A stretch of DNA of 48,780 bases from Chloromonas sp. AAM2 (GCA_004335635.1 QAXH01005251.1:36439-85218); one strand, 5' to 3'. Counted from the first letter of the stretch, positions 32,063 through 44,270 are shown. Notes: a model not told the origin generated them from the letters alone. A program made the numbers and translations.

Positions 32063-35000
32063 GCCGAGAAACAAGTCGCGCTTGAGCCAGCCGAGGCGCA
32101 AGAGCCAGTGGCAGATGAGGCTGCCGTGGTCGAGATAATGGTGGGTGATGACTCAGCCGAGATCACCTCCGGGACGACGACTGCGATGCGTTGCCGATCA
32201 TCCCGCGGAGCGGCACTCGCGAGTGATTACACCCTGTCATGGCGACAACAGCTGTGGCAACTAGCGCTTTGTCCAATCCCTTCCACGATTGCGTCACAGC
32301 CAGGATCAACGATGGCAAAGAGCCAGCGGGCACCGCCGTTGTCGAGCGTACCCGACTGGGCAATGAAACTGGCAGATATTGTTTGCTCAGCGTCGCTCTC
32401 GCCCACATTCATTCTGTCGCGCCAAGTGGTGTTTGTAGAACAAAAGCCCACTGCAATGCTTACATCACAAACCTGATTGTGCGCGTGTGCGTGTGTGTGC
32501 GCAGGACATGCTGGCGAACAGCATCAAACCCAAGGGTGAGTTGGCCGCCCCCCAGTCGTTGCACAATGACAGTGTCCCACTGACATCCTGTTTTCTGTTT
32601 GCACGGGCCGATGCAGTACAGGCGATCATCAAAGCCAATGTAAAGTGGGTTGGATACTACTCGGAACGATGTCTCTTCTCTTGCCATGCCCAAATGAGAC
32701 CATGGGGATGCCCCTGACAATGTTAATACAACTAGAGCGTTCCCTCGCCCCGCCAAACTTGTTCCAAAAACGCAAACATGAACCTCAATGGGGACGCACA
32801 GTCAGACGCAACGCTTACAACGCTCATCAGAAAGCCACAACAACCACATGAATCAATGCTATGCAAACAGGCCGAAAGAGGCCGAAAGAGGCAGAGAATC
32901 CCGGGCCAGCGACGTCAAATACGTATGAGGTGACACAACGCCTACATCAATGAAACGAGGCGACGCAAGGCACAACCGCGCCCACTCAAATCATCTTAGT
33001 TTGCATGTTTTAATGCCCTTGTAGGCCACCTCTGTGCTGCACCGCAACTGAGGTCATACTTATCCAGGCCCAGGCAGCAAGACCGTGCATGCCTTGACAC
33101 AGATGCACGAAATGAGCCACAAAACAATGGTATCATGCATGCACCTCTTGCACCATATGGTCCACGTGCGATGCAGTCACTCACGTTCTCTGCCGTCTGG
33201 GTGTGATTGACAAGCTGATGCCGATGGGCACAAGCAAGACAGCAGAGCAGCTGGCCACAGAGGTCGAGGTCAGTATCAACGCGACGCGCTTTGTGATATC
33301 TTGCGTTTGCCGACGGTGTCTACAGAGCCATATGAAGTTCCGACGTCCTCTGATACGTGCCGCCCGCCTCCTGACGAGAGAACCAGTTCGTCTTCTCACC
33401 TTAGCTGGCATGTCTGCTTGCTTGCACGCCGCAGGCAAAACCCGGGCCCCTGCTGCGTATGCTGCGCGTGGCCGGTCAAACCGGCCTCCTGACGGAACAT
33501 AACGGTGGCTTCAGTGTCACGCCAGGTGGTGCTGTGCTCGCGGTGCGTGGATAGCTCTGGAGCATGACGCAGTCGGCGTAGGGAGAACGAAACAATGCGC
33601 ATGTGCGGCATTGGCCATCGCAATTGTGCTGCTTCGTTTTTTCTCATCGTGCAGGAGTCAAACCCGTCCAAGGTCAAGTACATGGTCATGCTGATGTGAG
33701 TGTGCGGCGGCATAGAGTGGGTGCATGAAGATAAGTTGACACATAGCTTGGCCATGATGCTGCCTGCGATGCAAAGCTGTATCTGGTATGCAATGCGTGG
33801 CTGACCGTAAAGACCATGTCTCATCCCGCAAGGGGCAGAATGACATTTACTAAAAATGGTCCTGCAGGTCCCGCACCCGTACCAGAGCATCAATTGTTTT
33901 TCCCGCAGGCGTCTCGTAGACACATCCAGACATCCCCGCAGCGTTCCCACAGCCGCTGTTGTTGAGCTGAAGGGCTATGTGAATGGCTGTCAGACTGGTT
34001 GATTCTTGATTCATGCATGCTGTAACACTGCTAGGAGCTACACAGTTAGTCATTTCAACGCACAAGTCGTCGTCGTTTTTGCAATGTTCACAATGTGTAA
34101 TGTGACGACGACGTGTTTTATTTCCCGCAGTGTCGAAAACACTTATTTGAAATTCCCCACAATGGGGTTTTGGACCCCGCACCTGCCAACAGTTGATTAT
34201 TTATTGCGGGATGAGATATAGTCTATACTGTATCTAGTATGCGCTGCGTGGCTTGCTTACCAGCAGCTAACAAGGGCTGGCTTATGGCGCAACTGTGCCA
34301 GCTGAATGGTAGCATGATGTCCCAAGCCTGGGTGTGGCATATCTGCACTTTCCACAATGCAGGAGCAATCCCGTCATCGGCAACTCAGTCAACTATCTGT
34401 ACGAGGCGGTCAAGTACGACAAGCCCGCGGTCACGTTTGCATTCAACGACGAAAGCGCGGATGCCTTTGATCTCATGTACAGCGATCCGGTAAGTAGGCA
34501 TGGCTATGATGCATAACCACTAGTGGCAAATTCTAACTCAAATTGCCTGTTGATGTTGCATTTTAACCCTTGACCCAGCAGCAAGAGGCGAGAGATTTGC
34601 ATCAGGCCGCAGCTTGTCTGACTCTGCGCGTCGTTAGCAATTAGTTTGGCACGGGCGGAAAACAGCAGGCTGCTGGCCCTGCCAAAAGGTAAGCAATATA
34701 AGTATGCCTCCCGGCCTGCCAACTTGGCAGCTTTCTAGAGCATTCTGATGTTGTTATACCTGCGTGACCTCATTGCAATTGGTAGCAGTGAAGGTGCTGA
34801 TCATCACAGCCCCAACAGATACCCAGATACCTATACTACCTACACATTCTACGACAGCTCCAAGCTTTCATACCAATCCTCGTGCATCAATCAACGCTTT
34901 GATATCATCATGGACTTCTCGCTGATGGACCCGTTCATGACCATGGGCTTTGGAGACCCGGCAACATTTTTCCAAGGCAAGAAAGCAAGTGCAACAGTTG

Positions 35001-37111
35001 CACACAAACTGTCTCAGAAGATTCACAGGAAAGGGCAACTGACGTTTTCGAATGATCAGCACGGGCACGTACTGTTGTTTGGGAGGGAAGGTTGCTGCCC
35101 ACAACAGTGTGCGGCTGTTCCATTTGTCATCCATATTCCTGGCCTGGCATCTGCACAGATGGAAAAGATCGTTTTTGAGGAAGCTATGAACTCAGCGACG
35201 GCCACTGAAGATCAGGTTCTGCTTCAGTACCCAGACTGGGGAAAGTGAGTAAAGTCATAGGGTTGTGCTGCCATCGTCGTGCTGGTCGATTGATGGGCTC
35301 CGGGTGCCAGCATGGATTTGTTATCGAAAAAAGCGGTCAGCTACCCTGGGTGGGTTGGTGGTCAAGGGGGGGGGTGTTAATCGGGTGATATCCAGTCGTC
35401 TGCAGGCATTGATCATGCATGCGCATTGTCTCACTCGTGCATTGCTGTTCGCTAACAATGCAGTCGACTAGTAGCGACAGAGATGCGCTGGCCTCGGGAC
35501 TGAGCGCTCCATGGTAGATGGTGATTGCGAGCGACGCACCGCTGTCACGCGGCCCGAGGGCTTAAAGCGCGGTGTACTGTGCCGAACCGCAACCTTATCA
35601 ACACGCACGACTGAGCCGAGTTCCCTGACTCAACTGCAATCCACTTTATGCGCTTGTCGTGTACAGGTACGAGAAGATTGTTGATGTGGGTGGATGCAAG
35701 GCCGCTGTGCTTCACCTGCTGCTGTCAATCAACAAGGAGGCCAAGGGCGTCAACTTTGATCGTGCAGATGTCATCGCATCCCTGCCGCCCGTCAGCAAGC
35801 CGCTAGTTGGGCGGCTCACGTACGCAGCAGGAGACTTCTTTCAGCCATTGCCGCCGGACACACATGGCGCTGACGCCATTGTCATGAAGCACATCATGTG
35901 GGTACCGTGAAACAAATGATTGCTCGCCTGCATGCCTGTGCTGAAGCGCCGGATAATGTTGTCCAATCATGACATTGAATGTCATTCATCATGTGGGTGC
36001 CTAACAAAAATCGCTCTTCGTTGCCTCGTTCATTTGCAACGTCTCCTTTGCCTTCATCATCTCCTGACGCCTAGATAGGCGTGTCTCGGCTCCCAACAAG
36101 TCACAGGCGTTGTGACCGTTCCAGATGAGAGGTCGGTGTAGATGCCTGTACTTGTGGCCTGACCAAAGCCCTGAGTGGGCCCCTGATCGCGTTGAGCATC
36201 TTCTATCAACAGACATAACTGGGGCTTTGACTACTGCGTCACCATCTTGAAAAACTGCATCGCTGCTCTGGCGCCAGGCGGACACATCCTCGTCATCGAT
36301 TTCGTGAGTGGGACATGACTAGTTCACGCCCTGTCAGTGGTCGCTTAAATGTGTGATGCTTTTTGAATAAGAATAAGTAGACATACACAAGAAATAATTC
36401 TGTCCCTTTTGCTGTCCCTGGGGTAAAAACTCATACACACTGCACACTGCTGACACAAACAGTGTGGTCACAATTCCTGTCAAGCACAACCGCACACTCG
36501 GCACAGTGGACTCTCAGCCCACAACACGTACTCACAACACTGGCGCCAGTGGTAACCCCAAGAATTGTCCCAGAATTGGCAAACTTCTTTTTTTGTATGT
36601 CTGCTCTCCGTGTGCCCGCAGCTGCTTCCCGATACGGCGAATGCAGCGCCAGGCACGCTTTCATTGTGGCCCTTCATGATGGACGTCTGCATGATGGTGA
36701 GCTGCTACTCCAAACTTATCAACTACACGCATTTACAACGACTTGCCAACCTGTGCCTGATACTGACCGTGTTGAGTGGACTCCTGATGTGCACAATTCG
36801 TGCTCGGAGAAACGCATTACTTAATGACATTCCCATACATCAATCGATGCTTAATCAATGCTATCTTCAATGTACTGATGTCATTGGACGCAGGTTGCTT
36901 CAACAGCCATGTGCGCAACATTTACGCCTGCATTCGGCGCTTGCTAGCTGCGATTGCCTGCACCTTCTGTACGCTGCAGGCTGTCACCAAGGGCGGTTGT
37001 GAGCGTACGCTGTCGGACTGGACCAAACTGTTTGCTGTCGCCGGGCTGTCAGCCCCTGAGGTCTGCTGCATGCACAGGGGCTTGGCCCTGCTGCGCGCAC
37101 ACGTCATTTAA
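32063..37111 (+). CDS. class II (COMT-type) SAM-dependent O-methyltransferase-like protein, copy B
   Basis: Plus-strand exons: 32063-32140, 32505-32535, 33177-33268, 33435-33542, 33655-33695, 34363-34489, 35159-35244, 35667-35897, 36213-36303, 36622-36696 and 36980-37111 (stop). They encode at least 363 residues in consistent phase. The last ten exons are 31, 92, 108, 41, 127, 86, 231, 91, 75 and 132 nt, identical in length to copy A. Key segments are LCRLGVIDKLMPMGTSKTAE, VDVGGCKAAVLHLLL (motif I, atypical), GDFFQPLPPDTHGADAIVMK, APGGHILVID and the tail GGCERTLSDWTKLFAVAGLS. The family's HDW, whose His is the catalytic base in plant enzymes, reads HNW here but HDW in copy A. The substrate is unknown. 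The initiation codon is unresolved and may lie in an exon near 31917-31991. Confidence 0.86.
32605..32840 (+). repeat. about 235-bp direct repeat, copy 1 (copy B intron)
   Basis: From GCACGGGC to ACGCTCATCAGAA this matches 37625-37868 with indels. Shared blocks include GCGATCATCAAAGCCAATGT and GAGACCATGGGGATGCCCCT. It lies in the intron after exon 32505-32535, while its partner is about 0.5 kb past the stop codon. Confidence 0.85.
36563..36595. repeat. copy of the GCCAGTTCTGGGACA repeat family (reverse)
   Basis: GAATTGTCCCAGAATTGGCA followed by AACTTC and a T-run, in the intron just before the 36622 exon of copy B. The T-run may serve as that exon's polypyrimidine tract. Confidence 0.75.
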
Positions 37112-37529
37112 GTCGGCATGGACAGGGGGACAGTTGCAGAAATAGCTAAAAAAAACAATAGGAGCTGTGTGGCACCCGCAATTGCGGAACATAATCAGAC
37201 TTTGTACGGCAAGAAATCAAAGTGTTCAATCTGTTGTGGCGCCTGGATGCTGGAGGCAGCCTGTACAGTTGTAGCTGGGATTGTTTTGGTGCAATGCTAC
37301 TATTAGAGACCCTTCTTCATCACGCCAGTTTGACGTTGTTCATCGCACATTGTGTTCCGCACTGACTTTTGCTAACACCGTGACAGCAGCACGTCCATTC
37401 CCACCAGGCTAGGAAATGTATACTAATCAGTTGTTTGATTGGATCAGGCCCACACTGTAAGCAACACTTCAACTGTTACACCTGTTTTGCGTGATGAGCA
37501 GGTAGGCAGCTGACGTTGATTCCATAGCT

Positions 37530-37614
37530 TACAGGGAGGGGTGCACACCATGTAGCACGTCCGACGCAAATATCAACTACTTGCGCAAATTGCAAAAATT
37601 CCTCCTAGTACAGG
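37530..37614 (+). repeat. about 80-bp dispersed repeat family, copy 3
   Basis: Same orientation as the 14333 copy. The core GTGCACACCATGTAGCACGT and ATCAACTACTTGCGCAAATT are exact. Confidence 0.85.
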
Positions 37615-37624
37615 TGATTACACG

Positions 37625-37868
37625 GGCTGACGCATCACAAGCGATCATCAAAGCCAATGTAAAGTGGGCTTGTTACCACTGACTCGGAACGATATGTCCA
37701 CAAGGACAGTTGTGTCTTGCCATGCCAAAATGAGACCATGGGGATGCCCCTGACAATGATAAATACAATTGGAGCCTTTCCTCGCCCCGCTGAACTTGTT
37801 TCAAGAACGCACATATGAAAAATCAACGGGCACGCACAATCAGGTGCTCACAACGCTCATCAGAACGC
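37625..37868 (+). repeat. about 235-bp direct repeat, copy 2
   Basis: Partner of 32605-32840. It lies downstream of methyltransferase copy B in the same orientation, with several indels. Confidence 0.85.
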
Positions 37869-38326
37869 CCGGGTAGGCGGGACCGCCACCGTGCTACACG
37901 TAGAGGCCAACTGCAGTCTTGTATTCTTCTTCATCCCTGCGTTGCGTCCTTGCCTTATGACCATTCTGGCTACGTGTGGTGCTCCATCCTCCACCTTGTC
38001 TTGCTGGTTCGTTCTACCTCTGCACGTAACCTGTCCTGCGGTAAACTTCAGGTACGCAACTTCTAAATTTCTTTGCAAGGCCGTAAAAATGTCTTCATGA
38101 TGGTTCTGGCAACAGCTGTTTAGCTGATCTCCTACATCGAAAGGGACCGTATGTCGACTGGCATGCTGCTGATCAAAAGCTGTTCATGTTGATAAAGGAA
38201 AGCTCAGCAAGAACAGAGGGTCTTGCATGAGGTTTGGACTCAGACTTGGATGACAATGGCATGCTTCCGTGCCAAGGAAGCCCCGAATGAATGACAACGT
38301 AAGCCGGTTTCAACGTAAGCCGGACA

Positions 38327-38353
38327 CCCAGAACTGGCAAACATCTTTTTTTG
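38327..38353. repeat. copy of the GCCAGTTCTGGGACA repeat family (reverse, truncated)
   Basis: CCCAGAACTGGCAAAC followed by ATC and a T-run, upstream of the kinase gene. Confidence 0.65.
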
Positions 38354-38761
38354 CCTTCAATAGTGTGGATTTCAGGCAGTGCAGACACTGCACGAAGACC
38401 TGAGAAGGCGATAATGCTATGAAGGCCCTCAGCAAAACAGACAACGTACGGACACCGCTGATTTCAATCCGTGCAGGACGTTTGCACAGCTGCAGATTCA
38501 TATCGGTATGCGTACAGAATGATTTGCGTGTAGATGTCAGGTGGCAGCAATGCATCAGATGAAACCGTCCACGTACTTTTCGTCTCGTCTTTCCTACTGA
38601 CGCATCACCATCGTGTCGGAAGGCTGGTGCTCGCCTATCCTTCGGCCTCGTCAAGCACTGCGCTGCACTGCCAGGAAAGATTGCAGCTCTTATATTGAAA
38701 ACCCATCAGTTGCGTATTCTGGAGCCACAGCTCGGGCTCAGCTGCGCTATTGGCAAGGACC

Positions 38762-41582
38762 ATGGGCAACTGCGCAGGGAAGCCTGACGCTGGCCCCGTA
38801 GCTGAGCAAAATAAGCGCCCTGCCCCAACCACTGCCCTACCAGAGCCCTCACTGAAGCCCTCTAATGGCACTGATGTTCAGATACAAGCAGCGCCGCAGC
38901 AGGTAGCCGTGCTGGGTGTTGATAAACAACAATCGGCCGTGCAGCAACCATTGTCAGGGACATCAACAGGGCAGCTTCCAGATGACCCACAGGCGAGCGG
39001 GACGGGCAACGACGCAGCAGGAGTGCCTCAGGAAGATACTCATGGGAGGGCTAACGGGGCGCCGAGTCCCTTAAAGGTCTCGACAACGACTGGCGTGGAC
39101 AGTGCAGCTCCTCATCCGTTGACGCAGAGCTCGTTGGACAGCGGGCCGCAGGACGTGCATGTGAAGAGTTCACAGCCTGATCACTTCTTAAAGCCCTCTG
39201 AACAGCAAACCACGCCCACCCCATTGAACCAGAGCCGGGACGACACAGGTGCCATCAGCGGCACTACCAGCACAGGCAGCGGCAGCACAAACCCTGTCAG
39301 CACTTGGGACAAAGCCAAGATGCTGTTCTCCCTCTTGCGCCCTGAGGAGCTTCTTAGTGATCTGCACGACCTGAAGTACATCGGTGCAGGAGGCTATGGC
39401 AAGGTGTTCAAGGTACGCCATGCATACATGCACTTGGCAGGGTGTCTAGCATCATGGACTCACGTGAACGCCTATGCTACCAAATACGCACAAATGCCCA
39501 CAATTCATCAGCATGCATCGGTCTTGACTTGTTTGACGGCATGCATGTTCACATCAGCATGGCAACTTGCGCCATGCATGCAAGCCTACACACCATGGTG
39601 CCATGGCATGTGTCTCTGCAGGCGGTATGGAGGTCAGCGCCAGTGGCTGTCAAGCTTGTGCCCTCTCATTCGCCCGAGTTATTCAAAAGCAGCTCATACA
39701 AGGAGGCACTTCTCTGCAAGGAGCTGTGAGTTGCAGACAAGAGCATCCAGTCAGTTCAGACAAGAGCATACCATGCGGCCACCATGCGCTCACAGGGTGT
39801 GCTGTCGGGCTCGAGAGTGATCCACGCCATGCTCAGACAAATTGCATGTGCACATGAACGCCTCGACGGCATTGTGCAGGCATGTTTTTGGCATTCTGAT
39901 GCAAGGTACAGTCTCGCGCGCTCTAGTGTGGCTCTTGCACGCCTTTGGTGCTCTTGCTCCAGTGATACACACCAGGTTCATTGTTGCTCTAGTTGTGCAG
40001 CTTGGTGAGGATAGCGGCGTTAGAAGAGCCGGCATGCATGCCATGTGCGTTGCACCTCACGCACTGCACGCGTGCGCCTCTGGCTGCAGGTGCCACCCCA
40101 ACATTGTCCAGACCTACGAGACTCGCTGTGCACAGCTGACAGATGAGTTCGTGCACACAATTCTTGTGGCAACGGAGACTCCGTTGGCGCACATGCAACA
40201 GATGCAGGTGGGCTGACCTGCACAGTGTCTTGTTCTAGCACAGGCCTGATCATTTGAGCATCGCTTCTGATTACGTGGGTCAATTTTCACAAAATTCCAA
40301 GCTGCTGTCCAAACCAGAGAGCCGTCACTCAAGGTACCCTTGGGGCGAAAACTGACAAGATTTGCCAGGAAACCAACTTCACGATGATGTGAATGATCCA
40401 GCACGTGCTGAACAAAACACAGTGCATGTATGTGTTCTGTGCCCTTCTTTTTACACACCCTGGGCTTTCACAATCTCAAAAGTATTACAACAAACACGCG
40501 CATGCAAGGGTCTCGTTCACAGCGCATCGCTTGATGTTTTACCTCACTGTTCCATGTCAATGGCATGCAGACTATCCTGATTACACAGAACTCTTCATTC
40601 TTCAGCATGCTCTGTGAAGCAGTTGTTGAAGTCGTCTTGGCATGGTGCACGTCCGCATGGGCACATGGCGCGAACCATGCCTGGGGTTTGCCATGTGCAT
40701 GCATGCATGCAGGCGGGCGGCGCATCGGGTGTGTCCTACACGCAGCAGGAATTCGTTTCTGGCGATGGGTTTGGCCTGCCCTCGCCTGTACCTGACATGC
40801 TGGTCCAAGGCAAGACGCTGCCTGAAGCCGCAGGCAAATGGAAGGACATCCTGTTCACCACAGGAGCCAAGGCAGGCGACTTCCTCACAGGTGAGACTCG
40901 GAGTGGGATGCAGTTAGTAGCAAGGGTGCGGTATGTCACGGAAAGGTCAAAGTTGCGGTCTGTGGTGTGGCAAGGTTGCAGCAAGGCTGTGGTGTGGCAA
41001 GTGCTGCGCTAGAACGGCTTGCCACATGCACAAATCTAGAGCACAGACATGCTGAGCACAAAGGACTAGCAGTATGCCTGCTGTTCTAGGGACCAATAGC
41101 TGACTCCAGAGTCCCCCCAAGTTGCTGAAACTAGCGTGTTAGACGAGCAAACCTGAACTAAGTTTTTGCATGCACATGCATTGCACTGGCAGCCTTGTAA
41201 TGCTGCCAGGCTCTGATAAATGTGATATGACATTTCATGCGGCGCATGTGCATGCATGGCTATCGGGATTACAGTCGTCAACGCATGTCAACGTGTGCAA
41301 TCCACAGTTGGCCCCTCTGCCATGGCACTGATGCCTGGCCTCTGTGCACTGCTCCCTTCCCCCTCAGTGATTATCATGGACTTCTGTGACTACGGGTCGC
41401 TCGTGCGGCCCATCGTCAAGGGCATGTTCCGGCCCTTCAGCGCCACAGGGAGCGACAGGGAGGCCAGGGTCAGGTACCGCGCGCTGCTCAGGACGGCCAA
41501 GGAAATCGCACAGGTTTGTGTGAAATAAGGGAGGAAGCATGGGCACATAGGATCTAACAATGGGGGAGAGAGAGAGGCACAC

Positions 41583-41626
<44 letters not shown>

Positions 41627-42308
41627 GGGGCGCCATCAATGTGACAGTCAGTCCGTTGTGAGGACATGGGAAACCGGGTGGCTGGGCATGGCAGGGATCA
41701 TGACACGTGGAAACAGCATCAGCAGTGACCATGTCAGGCAAATCAAGGGAATCGGAACATTGGCTGTTACATACGCTGTTACATACATGTGCCAACCCAC
41801 GATGACACGTACCACATGACACGCAGGGTCTGGAGCACCTGCACCATTTGCGGGTTGTGCATGGCGATCTTAAGGTGGGCCTGCGCATGAGACCTGGATG
41901 GCTCACAGTCAATCCCATTAGAGTGTGTCCAGCAGGACGGGCTGATCTGAAGTGGTGGCTCACAGTCAAGCAATCAGGGCGCATCCTCATCAGTACCAGG
42001 CTGTCTTGTGTACGCTTGGGAGTATTGCAGACTGGAGGCAAGAATCTGAAGCTGGCATGTGTGCACATGGGCTTTTTCGGCTGCCCGAAATGTGTCATGC
42101 CATATGGCCTGGCACGTGTGCTGCATCACTGTAGCCTAGTTGTGTTGTTATCTTGACAGCATGAGCTACCACGCCTTCAATGACATTCTCTCACTGCATT
42201 GCTTTGTGTGCAGCCGGGCAATGTGCTGCTGAAAGGCAGCCGGGTGGACGTACGGGGCTTCAATGCGCAGGTAGGCCAGAGACTGTTGGGCTGATAGGTA
42301 GATGGATG

Positions 42309-42366
<58 letters not shown>

Positions 42367-43819
42367 TAGAGAACAGTGATTCAGCAGCCAGGCACCTGGG
42401 TAATGTTGTTTGGCCAACAGTGATTGGCTAGGGCCAACACTCAATTGTTGGGGGGAAAGGCCAATCCTCGCAGTCAGCATTATTCGTCGGCTTGATTCGG
42501 TAACATGGCCGTAATTCGCTTACATGAGTATCATCTGGCTGTGATGTTTGCAGGTCATTGACTTTGGCCTGTCGCACATGGTTGCTAACAGCAACCCGCA
42601 GAAGGTCAGCAAGGCGGGCGGCACATTAGTGTACGCAGCCCCGGAGGTGTTTGGCGGGCGCGTGGGCAAGGCGGCGGACGTGTATTCGCTGGGCATCATC
42701 CTCTGGGAGATGGTCACCGGCAGCCAGCCGTACAAGGACCTGATTGAAGGTGGGTCTGATGCAGTCTCAGGGGATTTCGTCAGCCTTGCACGAAGTCGTG
42801 ACACCTGGAGGAGGGTGCATTTGCGCGTAGCACAGGGCCAGTCTGGATGAGGACAGAGTTACAACAAGTGCAGGAGGGGTTATGTGCCAGCAACAGCCTT
42901 CATTGGATGATCAGCAGCAGCTACAACTCCGCATGCATCCGGCAGTCTCTGTCAGTGCTGCTACGTCTGGTTAAGAAGCGGCCCAGCCATGTATGTGATA
43001 TGAGTTGTCTGATCATGACATGAGGCATAGAGGAGGCAGTGTTGTGCACACAGCAGGGTAAGCATGTGTGTGGACAGGGTTACAATTAGCGTAAGAGAAC
43101 GCCCACATGACATGCACTGTGCACTGTCGTCCGCTGGCTGCCACATCTGTGTTCAGTGCATGTCCTTGCCATTTGCAGGCCAGATTGTGCTGGGTGTGCA
43201 GAAGGGTGGTCTACGCCCTGCCTGGCCGCCAGGACAGCTGCCACAGCTGCAAGAAGTTTACGAAAAGTGAGTTTGCCACGCTCGCATGCTCCATGTGCTC
43301 TGGTCCATTGCATGATATAATTGCATGGCAATCTACCGTTAACTACAATTGACCGTGGCAACCCCAAGCCGGCTATGTACAACCGGCCATGTAGTAGTCA
43401 AGCCGGCTCAACATGTTGTGCATTCTGCCTATACTTGTTGCCATCTTGTCTATTTGCAACGCTGCATGCACTGTTTTTCTGATGTCCCCGTGCCGCTTGC
43501 CAGTGGTGCTGATTTTGTTTCGGGTCTTTCAGGTGGTGTGCGATGCTGTTGTAACGAGCGTTTAGTGTTTTTGCCCTGTAGGTGTGTGGCTCAGGACCCT
43601 GACTCCAGACCCAAGGCCAAGGAGGTGGTGCAGTTCCTCACCCAGATAGAAATGGACCTGAGGGCCGAGCTGAGAAATGCACACAAGCAGCTGCAGCAGG
43701 CGCAGATGACCGCGCCACAGCAGCAGCAACAGGCATATGCCCAGCAGCAGGCGGACCAGCAACAGCGGCTCATGCAAGCGCAGCAACAACAAGCAGCCTT
43801 GGGAGCTTCCGCTCACTGA
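38762..43819 (+). CDS. TKL-like Ser/Thr protein kinase, 607 aa, predicted N-myristoylated
   Basis: Ten exons: 38762-39412, 39622-39725, 40090-40207, 40713-40890, 41368-41513, 41827-41874, 42214-42270, 42554-42749, 43179-43266 and 43582-43819. They total 1,824 nt and every phase agrees. The ATG at 38762 gives MGNCAGKP: Gly2 suits N-myristoylation and Cys4 palmitoylation, so the kinase probably sits on a membrane. Residues 1-200 are otherwise low complexity. The kinase domain has the Gly loop IGAGGYGKVFK (to 217), VAVK with Lys228, HPNIV (254-258), DFCDYGSL after an insertion of about 60 residues, the catalytic loop HGDLKPGNVLL (Asp413), DFG (437-439), APE (463-465) and DVYSLGIILWEMVTGSQPY. It looks active: only the Arg of HRD is replaced, by Gly. 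The tail is helical, then Gln-rich. Its substrate is unknown. Confidence 0.92.
41564..41620. repeat. (AG)n microsatellite
   Basis: Interrupted AG array in the intron after kinase exon 5. The longest pure run is about 15 units. Confidence 0.95.
42310..42366. repeat. (ACAG)n microsatellite
   Basis: About 14 CAGA units in the intron after kinase exon 7. Confidence 0.95.
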
Positions 43820-44270
43820 TCAAAATCACACTTCTCCGCTGTGAAAGGTCAAACTTCGGTCAGAGGGCGGCAACCTGCTGGCCTGCTTGTCTTTGTTACC
43901 ATTAATGCTTCATGATGAAATGAAAATCACTCTTACTCTTTACTGATACGAACCAAGACACAACGATTTCATGTACTTGCCGCACCATGGCATGGCAACA
44001 CCATCAGGACAGTTGGCATGATTGACCATCATAACTGATAGCGGATTCGCAGTCCTCCATGCGAGATTTGTCTGGTACCCCTGTCCATGCATGCTATCAA
44101 GCTCCCGTATGCATGCGCCCTGGTGTTGACAGTTGTGTGGGCAAATTGACCAGCAGAATGACATGATTATGACCACGACCCTAGTCTGCAGGCGTGAGAT
44201 GACGTTACGGACATGCACATGTGGATGAATTGAGCGTGCGCCACATCAAGCAATTGAAGCAAGGTGTTAG

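Larger units (their letters stand above)
37112..38761. other. intergenic region rich in dispersed repeats
   Basis: The 1.65 kb between methyltransferase copy B and the kinase holds a copy of the 80-bp family (37530-37614). The 235-bp repeat (37625-37868) follows almost directly, and a copy of the GCCAGTTCTGGGACA family lies at 38327-38353. I see no coding exon. The kinase promoter should be in the last few hundred bases. Confidence 0.5.

Noticed and set aside
34748..35248. 166-codon open frame including MDFSLMDPFMTMGFGDPATF
   Set aside because: The first part is the intron between copy B exons 34363-34489 and 35159-35244. Those exons already join in phase, copy A has no equivalent exon, and only the last 29 codons are real coding sequence.
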